Source: Planctomycetota bacterium (GTDB lineage Bacteria > Planctomycetota > Planctomycetia > Pirellulales > Pirellulaceae). Taken from it: a DNA stretch of 58,427 nt. Made by a program: the position numbers and the translations under genes. Shown one piece after another: positions 27,764 through 38,200 of the stretch. The stretch is from contig CAUJKA010000361.1 of assembly GCA_963204965.1 (NCBI GenBank), positions 1 to 58,427 on the forward strand. The letters run 5' to 3'. The notes beneath the pieces were generated by a model, which saw only the letters and a list, made by a program, of their open reading frames with translations, was not told the DNA's origin and did no database searches. Each line of letters starts with the position of its first letter. Position 1 is the stretch's first letter.

Positions 27764-28224
27764 CGCAGTTCGTTGAAAAGGGGAGTCGGGAAAAGGTGGA
27801 TCGACCAGGGCATACCGATTAGTACACAGCCTGTGGAATATGAGCATTTTAGACTAACTCGTAAGCCTATGAAGCCATAAATCGCCCTTAAAGCCCATGT
27901 TGGCGCGAGAAGCTACCGTCAAAGTAATGTCGGCTGGGCTAGAAAACGAAAGAATCCCGTTGGAAACGGGAGCGACTCTTATTTGTCGCACCTATCTCCG
28001 ATAGGATTTGCTTCATGCGGATGAGCGAGAGCCACCCGTGGAACTCTTCGACAGGAAAATTCCAGAGCAGTGCGCAAAGGTCTTGCATAAAGCGGACAAA
28101 ATTCGACACTTCTGGTGAACTCAACTCTCAATCATCAGTCTTCCGTGTTGCAGATCGAATGTCGGTTCGATCCAATATGTCGTGTACTTAGACTCGAAAT
28201 AAGTGTTAGGACGTATCTCCAGAA
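27764..28224. other. Intergenic region between divergent ThuA fusion and pdxJ genes
   Basis: A 61-codon minus-strand frame at 27939-28124 overlaps this region; its translation has no recognisable features and I leave it out. A perfect 7-bp stem TCCCGTT-GGA-AACGGGA lies at 27955-27971. The remainder should contain two divergent promoters that I cannot locate. Confidence 0.5.
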
Positions 28225-28971
28225 ATGCCAGCCAAGCTCTCGGTAAACGTGAACGCGATCGCAATGCTACGAAATCGTAGAGATCTTCCCTGGCCAAGTC
28301 TGGAGAGACTGGGGGCGATTGCTTTAGCCGCGGGTGCTCATGGATTAACCGTACATCCGAGACCAGATCAACGTCACGTACGCTTTTCTGACTTACCGAT
28401 CTTGCGAGAGTTGACTGCAGGTTGGAGTCCTTACGCAGAGTTCAATGTCGAAGGCTACCCGTCGGAGGATTTTCTAGATTTGGTTTTGAAGACTCAACCG
28501 GATCAAGTGACGTTAGTTCCTGATGATCCGAGTCAGAGTACATCCGATCATGGATGGAATTTCGTTCAGCATGAAAAGCTGTTGACGGACGTTGTGGCTC
28601 GATTGCATAGTCGGATCAAGCGAGTTTCGCTTTTTGCTGATCCCGATTCCGACGAAGTTCAAATTGCTGCGGCCCGTAGGATCGGCGCTGATCGTATTGA
28701 ACTTTACACGGGTCCTTACGGTGCGACCTTTGCGGATCCCGTTAAGGCCCAAGAAGAACTTTCTAAACTAGAAACTACTGGAAAGCTTGCTGGAGCAGCA
28801 GGTTTGGAAGTCAACGCCGGACATGACCTGACTGTCGAGAATCTTCCGGGGCTTTGCGAAGCTGTTCCAGATCTTGCAGAAGTTTCGATCGGCCACGCAT
28901 TAATTGCCGACTCGCTGGAGTTCGGACTATCAGAAACAGTGAAGCGATTTATCCACGCCTGCATTTGCTGA
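28225..28971 (+). CDS. pdxJ: Pyridoxine 5'-phosphate synthase
   Basis: PdxJ condenses 1-deoxyxylulose 5-phosphate with 3-amino-2-oxopropyl phosphate to pyridoxine 5'-phosphate, the last ring-forming step of the DXP-dependent vitamin B6 route. The 248-residue TIM-barrel protein shows the family blocks [74 protein letters not shown] and [16 protein letters not shown]. Length is normal. It is a single-gene unit as far as visible. Confidence 0.95.
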   Translation: MPAKLSVNVNAIAMLRNRRDLPWPSLERLGAIALAAGAHGLTVHPRPDQRHVRFSDLPILRELTAGWSPYAEFNVEGYPSEDFLDLVLKTQPDQVTLVPDDPSQSTSDHGWNFVQHEKLLTDVVARLHSRIKRVSLFADPDSDEVQIAAARRIGADRIELYTGPYGATFADPVKAQEELSKLETTGKLAGAAGLEVNAGHDLTVENLPGLCEAVPDLAEVSIGHALIADSLEFGLSETVKRFIHACIC

Positions 28972-29268
28972 CATGCGGTTTAGTTCATTGCTAAGTTCTG
29001 AATATTCGCTTCAAGATCTCAGGGGTCAAGTGTCGCCGGATCTGGTCAAAGTGACGGTGTCATAATTCTTCAGTAGGGCGAGAAACGCAGTTGCAATTGC
29101 TATAAACGCTACACGCGGACGATCTTAGCAATCGCAAATCTTACCGGCAATTGTGGACGATACTCATTATGTTTGAGGTGTTTGCCCCACCCACAATGAT
29201 TCCTTTTGCGGACGTAATAGTCCAATTGGGGAGTCGGGATACTCAAAATTTTGCCCCACATAGCCGGA

Positions 29269-32200
29269 ATGCTCCAGCTACTGCTCCGTCATTGGAGACA
29301 GTGGTTCGGCGTCACGATTGAAAAACCCATACCTCTGGATGTATGTGTCCTAGAGGATCGTGTGCTCTATAGTGCCACGATGATGCCTGTAGATTCTTTT
29401 GAATCCAACGACGGCAGCGTGGCACTATTAGAGCAGCTGGACGCTCAGTTGGACTTCGAAATTGAGGCCTCAACACTGTTGGGCCACGGCGAAAACGCTA
29501 GTGACGTCGATCCATTCCACGCAATCGACTCGAAGATCCTCGCGCGGATCTTTGAAACAACCTCTCTTCAATCTACAAATGTTGACGAAGTCAGCGAGCA
29601 TTCTTCTGCAGCATTGCTCGAAGAACTTGGTGCGTTTCTGACGAGCGCGGATGCTAACGAGACGATCGATTTCCTACCAATTGGATCAATCAATCTAGAT
29701 GGTGAAAGCGATCAAGGCATTAATAAGTCTGTAGCCATCGATGCCTTGGGCTCGACTGATTTGGACGCTCTAGGAAGCTTGGAAATCACCTTAAGAGACG
29801 AAGTGATTGTAGAATCTGTTTCGTACGCGGTCGATCATTCATCCGCAAAGATTGTGTTGCTGGATAGCCAACTGGATTTCAGCGAAGCACTCGAAGCCGC
29901 AGTTGCCACCGACGCGAAACTGTTTGTGTACGACAGTACGGTGGAAACAGCTTCTCAAGTTTTGAACCGCGTTGAGGATTGGGTTCGCACGACGGAAACG
30001 CAAGTCTCAAGCCTTTCCATCCTATCGCACGGCGCGGCGGGTGGCTTTGAGCTGGGCAGCGATTGGATCACAGACACCACGGTCGGAGAGTACCTTACAG
30101 AGTTCAATTCGCTGGCGTCCTATTTCTCCGAAGACGCGAAGATCTACATTTTGGGTTGCAATGTCGTTTCCGACTCTCAAGGTCAGGTACTACTGGATCG
30201 TTTGGCTGAGGCGACTGGGGCGGAAATCTACGCCTCTTCGGACATAACAGGATTCGGAGGAGACTGGGAACTGGAGTCACATTCGTTCAATGTACTTTCG
30301 CAGGACTTGGATGAGCTTGAATCTATCCTGGATTTAGACTCGCTGAAATCGACAGAAGTGACTCTAGCTTGGTACAACTCCAGTTGGAACTATCGCCAGA
30401 CGGTTAGTGTTGACGACGCAATGGTGTCGGGAACAAGCGACTTGACTAACTTTACAGTCCTAGTCAACGTCACTCAAAACAACTTCAAGTTGTCTTCAAG
30501 TGGTGGGCGAGTTGGCCAAGCTGATGGCGGCGATTTTGTGTTTACGTTATCCGACGGAACGACCAAGCTAAGCCATCAAATTGAGAGCTACAACTCGACA
30601 ACCGGAAATCTGGTTGCTTGGGTCAAGCTTCCCACGTTAGCCTACATTGGTGACACATCACTTTTCGTCTACTATGGCAACGCCACAGTGGCAGACCAAT
30701 GGAATGCTGCTGGAACCTGGGCCAGCGATGTTCGTGCAAACTATCATTTGGCATCGGACTTCAAAGACAGTACCGGTAACGCGAACAACGCAACCAACTC
30801 GGGTACTACGGCAGTCGCCAACGCGAAGATTGCTGGAGGCGATCAGTTCAATGGCATATCAAGCAAGCTGGCAACTAGTGATTCCAACAGTTTGGATGTC
30901 ACTGGAAACTTAACGGTATCGGGCTGGTTTAACAGTTCAAATCTCAGTGGTTACAAAGCTCTAGTTGCAAAAGGAACCAGTTCGACTGCGGTGAACTATT
31001 ACGTAGCGACAAAGGGCACGGAATTGCAGTTTGCATTTTATGCCGCAGGCGGGCTCAGATCCTTCACAACTAGCGGTGCAGGATTGACGACTGGAACATG
31101 GTACAACTTTGCAGTGACTTACGACGACACCGCCAACTCGGTGAAATTCTATCTCAATGGTGATCAGATTTACTCGGCAACTACGACCCATTCTATAGTC
31201 GCAAATTCTGGCGCGCTAACGATCGGCACTAGTCCGTGGAATGAATGGTTCAACGGATCGATCGACGAGATTAAGATTGAAGCCACTACAAAGTCAGCTT
31301 CCTGGATTCAAACTCAATACTCAAGCCAGAATTCGCCCGGTAGTTACATCACGGTCTCAGGAGAACAAGGTCCTCCAGTCCTAACCAGTGGATCACAAGT
31401 ATCTATCTTGGAAGGGACAAACCTGGTGACAACGCTGACAGCCACGGATCCTAGGCTGACAAATCCAACGTTCAGCTATTCAATTGTAGGCGGGCCTGAT
31501 GCAGCACGCTTCGTAATTGACTCGGCGACAGGCGCTCTATCGTTTGCTTCAGCACCGATTTATCATGCTCCCGCAGATATTGGCGCGGACAATGTCTACA
31601 ACCTCGTTGTACAGGTTAGTAGTGGAACTCTTACTGGAGCTCAGTCGTTAACTGTTAGCGTTAATAACGTCAACGACGCACCTACGATAGATGCTGGTGA
31701 GGTCTATGAGCTTGCCGTGATCGACGAGGATTCCACAGGACCGAGCGGTACTTTGGTGTCTACAATTCTATCCTCAGCTTCATACTCGGATGTTGATACA
31801 AATGCTCTGAGCGGTATCGCGGTGACATCCTTGACGGGTGTAGGAGAGTGGCAGTATTCAACGGATGGAATTTCGTGGACGGGATTTGGTGCGGTTATGG
31901 GTAGCAACGCCCTGCTGCTTGATTCCAGTACGCAAATTCGTTTCCTGCCCGACGGCAACAATGGAGAAACGGCCAGTTTCACCTATCGAGCGTGGGATAG
32001 AACCACAGGCAATGCATCTAGCAACGGTTCGCCGCAGAGGGCCAATGCCACGCTGACTGGCGGTACCACGGCATTCTCGGACAACATCGCAACCTCGTCG
32101 ATTACGGTTACAGATCTCAATGACGCTCCGATAATTACTGACGGCTACACGAACTCGCTGCCAAGCATGTTGGCAAACATGATCAGCAGTTCGACGACTG

Positions 32201-35200
32201 TTGGCCAGTTACTTGCGTCTAGCGGCCACTCGGACGTTGATCTCGGAGCGATCTCGGGAATGGCCGTCACGTCGATGACTGGACTGGGGACTTGGCAGTA
32301 CTCGACTGATGGTTTGTCGTGGCGGGATTTCAATCAAGTTTCTTCGAGCCAAGCTTTATTGTTGAATTCCACGGCTCAGATCAGGTACATAGCTCCGAAT
32401 AACGTGGCCGAGACTGCGACGTTTACCTATAGAGGTTGGGATCAGTCGCTGGGAACTGCCTCGACCGATCAACTCGCTCAGTATGCAGACGCATCGACTA
32501 GTGGATTAACCTCTCCGTTCTCTGAAGAAATGGCGACGGCCAATCTAACGGTGATTTACGTCAACGAATCACCTGTCGCTCAGGCAGATACATCAACTGC
32601 GATCGAGGCAGGCGGTGTCTTGAACTCCACCGGTGGCGTAAACCCGACTGGGAACGTTCTGACCAACGATAGCGACGGTAACTTTGGAGATCAATTGACT
32701 GTGATTGGAGTTGCCAGCGGGACTGTTGCGAATAGTGCCGGTTCGGTGGGAACAAGCATCAACGGAATTTATGGCTCTCTGGTCCTGCAATCCAATGGTG
32801 ACTACAGCTACGTGTTAAACAATGACAACCAAGACGTACAGGGACTCAAGGGTCCAAGCCAAACTCTAAACGATACCTTCACCTACACGATTCATGATCT
32901 CAGCGGAGCTAGCTCTTCAGCACAACTTGTTTTCACGATTGTTGGAACCAACGACGCTCCACACGAACTCACTGGTGCCTTGTCTGTGGTCGAAAACGCA
33001 AGTACGGGAACGACTGTCGGTGTTGTTAGCGCCGCGGATGTGGATAGCGACGAAACCTTTAGCTATTCCTTAATCGACAATGCAGGTGGTCGGTTTGCGA
33101 TCGATACGACGACAGGTCAAGTTACTGTCTCAAATGGCAGCTTGTTGGATTTTGAATCAGCATCGTCACACACAATCGTCGTTGCAGTAAGTGATGCGGC
33201 AGGTGCGACCTTTAGCAAGTCGATGCAAGTTAGTTTATCGAATGTCAACGAAAGTCCATCTGAACTGCGGATGGTCGGCGAGACGACTGGCGCTGGCCAG
33301 ATTGCGTTCTACGACTCTAACACGGACACCTACTACGCTCTCGTCAATTCACTGATGAATTGGGAAGAGGCGATGGATTATGCGCAGTCGAGTCTCCTGG
33401 GTGGTGTGGCTGGATCGCTAGTGGTTGTTAACTCAAACGCCGAGAACCTATTTCTGGACTCGCAGTTTAATGGTGAGGTTTGGATTGGCGGTTCAGACAA
33501 GTTGGGAGATGGAGTATGGCGATGGTTCAATGGCGACGCCGCTTCGACTCAGTTCTGGACAGGTGCGGCTAGCGGTAACGCTGTTTCTTCAGCTTTCAGC
33601 AGATGGGCCAGCGGCGAACCCAACGGTGGCGTGACAGAGAGATACGCGTTGATGCTGGCCGACAGCGATAGGTGGAGCGATGCCGATTCGACGAAGGTCG
33701 CAAAGTCTTGGGTAGAGTGGTCTGGTGCAAGCTATCGTTCTGCGGCAGGGATTGCGTCGAGTGTTTCCGAAAACGCTATCGCTGGTACATTGATCGCAAC
33801 CTTGGCGACTGTGGACCAGGATGCGATGGAGTCTTTCACCTACTCTATCGTTGGAACCAACAGCAATTTCGAAATCGTAGGAGACCAGCTCCGTGTTAGG
33901 GCCGGCGCGAACCTAAACTACGAGTCGGCGTCGCAATATCAGCTTACATTGCGCGTTGTCGACTCCGGTGGCAACACTCGCGATGAAGCGGTTACAATCG
34001 GGGTAGTGAACTCCAATGAGGCGCCCTTGAGTACTGGAATTGTCGGCTCGACGAATTTGATCACGAATGGATCGTTCGAGTCTGGAATTACGGGCTGGAC
34101 AATTTCCGGAGCCGGCACTAATGCGTGTGCGGGACAGGGGGCCACTCATGGAACTAAGTCGCTGGCATTCAATAGCGGGAATGCACCCAACGCAGGTATC
34201 GCCTCAACTTCGATAGCGACGGTCGCTGGGCAGGTATACTCGGTATCCTTTGATCTTGGGGCCTACGCTGTTACATCCGGAATCAATGCTGCACAGTTGC
34301 TGAATTTCCAAGTCTTAGGTTCAACAACACTTATCAATGAAACAGTTGCCGACGCAGGCTCCAACCCAAATTCGTTTTCGAACTTTCGGTTTTCGTTTGT
34401 CGCTGACAGTGGTAGCACTACTCTGCGCTTCGCAGATGCCTCATCAAGTACCAATGCCATCGATCTGATGCTAGACAATGTGAAGATGTTCCACGTTGCG
34501 CCGCCGAGCTCAGGCTTTAGTATCGCAGAGAATAGTCTATCAGGGACCTCCCTGGGGCAAATCGCTTCGGTGGATCCTGATGCATTTTCTGTTTTGCAAT
34601 ACAGTTTGTCGGATGATGCTGGTGGTCGATTTGCAATCGATACTGTGACCGGAGTCATCACGGTTGCCAATGGTTTGTTGCTCGACTATGAATCGAATTC
34701 CGAACACTTCATTACAGTTCGGACAACTGATCAAGGCGGCCTAGTCTTTGATCAAACACTCTCGATAGGTCTTGTCAATGTTAATGAGGCACCCACAGCG
34801 GTCGTAGATACGGTACAAGCAGTTGAAGCGGGTGGGCAAGCGAACTCCGCGCTTGGTGTGAACCCAACAGGAAACGTTTTAGACAATGACCTTGATCAGG
34901 ATTTGAGCGACACAAAAGTTGTTCTTGGAGTCGCCGCCGGTCTTCATGCGACCACTAACGGATCAGTGAACACAGGTATAGAGGGTGCCTATGGAACGTT
35001 GACACTGGCTGCTGACGGTTCATATAGCTACATCGTTGCGAATGAGAGTAGCGACGTTCAGCGGCTTCGAACCGCGAGCGAATCGTTACAAGATGTCTTC
35101 ACTTACACGATGATTGATGCTGGTGGATTAACCAGTACTACTCAGATCACTGTCACGATTCAGGGCGCGAACGATGCTCCTGTGGGCGTGAGCGATACTG

Positions 35201-38200
35201 CTATAGCTACGGAAACTGGTGGAGTTGCTAATGGGGCTGCTGGGGTAGATCCAACGGGCAATGTGCTAACAAATGACACAGATGTCGACGCTAGCGATAC
35301 GAAGACGGTAAGCGGCGTTGCTGCGGGAGTACAGGTCAGTGCAGGGGCCTCGGTTGGATCCAATGTAACAGGTTCTTACGGTTCTATCACAATCAACGCA
35401 GATGGCTCGTATAGCTACGGTCTGGACAACAGCAACACAGATGTTCAAGCTCTTCGTACTACAGCCAACACGCTGCAAGATGTCTTTACATACACGGTGG
35501 TGGACTCAGGCGGATTAAGTTCCACGACGCAAATCACCGTCACGGTCCAAGGTCAGAACGACGTTCCGTATGATTTAACTAGCGGTGCTCTGGCAGTTAA
35601 CGAAAACGCGGCTAATGGAACGGTTGTTGGTTCGATCACCGGTCACGATGTCGACTCGGGAGAGACGCTGACCTACAGCTTGAACGATTCAGCCGGAGGT
35701 CGTTTCGTAATCAACTCGACCACAGGACAAGTCACGGTAGCCGATGGAAGCTTGCTGATCTTCGAAGCCTTACCGTCGCACAACATAACCGTTCGAGTCA
35801 CAGATACGGCTGGTACGAGCTATGACGAGCAGTTCACGATCAACTTGGGTGACGTTAACGACACGCCGGTAGCAGTTAGTGATTCGACTACTGCGATTGA
35901 AGCCGGTGGAATCGCTAATGGGTCGGCTGGGGTTTCGCCGAGTGGCAACGTGTTGACCAATGATACCGATGTCGATTCCGGTGATACGAAGACGGTAAGT
36001 GGCGTAGCTGCTGGTTCAGTCGCTAGCGCATCGGGTGATGTTGGTAGTACTGTTGTGGGATCATTCGGGGCGATTACGATCAACTCCGATGGTTCGTACA
36101 ACTACACAGTTGATAACAGCAACGCGAACGTGCAGGCGTTGCGCACAGCGGCTGACACGCTGCAAGATGTCTTTACATACACGATGGTGGACTCAGGTGG
36201 ATTAAGTTCCACGACGCAAATCACCGTCACGATCCAAGGTCAGAACGACGTTCCGCATGATTTAACTAGTGGTGCTCTAGCCGTTGACGAAAACGCGGCT
36301 AATGGAACGGTTGTTGGTACGATCAGCGGTCATGACGTTGACTCGGGCGAGACGCTAACCTACAGCTTGATCGATTCAGCCGGAGGTCGCTTCGCGATCA
36401 ACTCGACTACTGGACAAGTCACGGTAGCCGATGGAAGCTTGCTGATTTTCGAAGCCTTGCCATCGCACAATATAACCGTCCGAGTCACCGACGCGGCTGG
36501 TACGAGCTACGACGAGCAGTTCACGATCAACTTGGGTGACGTTAACGAAACGCCCGTAGCAGTAAGCGATTCGACAACGGCGGTTGAAGCCGGTGGAGTC
36601 GCTAATGGGGCAGCGGGCGTCTCGCCAACGGGCAACGTCTTGACCAATGATACCGATGTGGATTCTGGTGATACGAAGACGGTAAGTGGCGTAGCTGCTG
36701 GTACAGTCGCTAGCGCTTCGGGTGATGTTGGAAGTGCGGTGGCGGGATCATTCGGCTCGATTACGATCAATGCCGATGGTTCGTATAGCTATGCAGTTGA
36801 CAATAGCAACGCGGCTGTGCAGGTACTACGAACCACGGCTAACACGCTGCAAGATGTCTTCACCTACACGATGGTTGACTCAGGCGGCTTAAGCTCCACG
36901 ACACAGATTACGGTTACTATTCGATGCCAGAACGATAATCCAGTCGCGGTCAGCGATTCTGCGGTTGCTGTTGAAGCGAGTGGCTATAGCAATGGAACAT
37001 CCGGCACGAATCCGATTGGTAATGTGCTATCCAACGATACTGATGTCGATGCCGGTGATACCAAGGCGGTCAGTGGTGTTGCTGCGGGAGTGCAATCCAG
37101 CACAACGGGGTCAGTAGGATCAAGCGTCTCGGGTTCGTACGGCTCGATCACGATCAACTCCGACGGTTCATATAGCTACGCAGTCGATAACAGCAACGCG
37201 ACGGTGCAATCGCTACGAACGTCATCCGATACCATCAATGATGTGTTCAGCTACACCGTCACAGATTCGGCTGGAACAACATCGACCGCGCAAATTACTG
37301 TAACGATAGAAGGTCGTAATGACGCTCCTGGAGCCGTGGATGATACGCATGTGGCAGTTGAAGCTGGTGGAGTCAGCAACGGTTCGGCTGGTACAAATCC
37401 AACGGGCAATCTGTTGAGCAATGATACCGATATCGATGCCGGCGATAGCAAGACTGTCAGTGGCGTTGCCGCTGGTTCAGTCGCTAGTACTTCGGGTAAT
37501 GTAGGAAACTCCGTCACTGGCTCTTACGGCGCGATCACCATCAACGCGGACGGGACGTACAGCTATACAGTCGACAATTCGAATGCGGCTGTACAAGCTC
37601 TACGCACAGCAGGCGATACGCTACAAGACGTATTCAGTTACACGATGACCGATACGGCTGGATCCACGTCGACAACGCAAATTACCGTTACTATTCAAGG
37701 CGCCAACGATGCGCCGGTCGCGTTTACGGAGAATGTAACCGCTGTCGAAGCGGGTGGAGTAAACAATGGTACGGCAGGTACTGATGCGACGGGTAATGTG
37801 CTGACCAATGATACTGATGTGGACATGGGTGACACCAAGACGGTCTCAGGCGTTGCAGCAGGTGTAGTTTGTTCCGCATCGGGCTCGGTAGCCACTTCAG
37901 TAGCGGGTTCGTACGGCTCGATCAATATCGCAGCCAATGGTGCTTACACCTACACAGTCGACAACTCAAACTCGACGGTTCAAGCTCTACGGACCATCGG
38001 CGATACGATTACCGATGTCTTTACCTACACGATGAACGATGCGTCTGGACTGGCTAGTTCGACTCAGATTACGGTCACGATTCGAGGTGAAAATGACAGT
38101 CCGATATTGTTCGCCTTAGCCTCTGTTACGATTGACGAGAATACTTCTCAAGGTGTTGTCGTTGGTTCCGTCGCTGCTTCCGACGTTGATTGCGGAGATT

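Noticed and set aside
27939..28124. Minus-strand frame of 61 codons between the ThuA fusion and pdxJ
   Set aside because: It begins and ends near a hairpin in intergenic sequence and shows no recognisable protein feature; it may be part of a dispersed repeat.
34790..38100. CRISPR-like regular repeats
   Set aside because: The periodicity comes from VCBS and cadherin protein repeats in one long reading frame; units are hundreds of bases long, without spacers.
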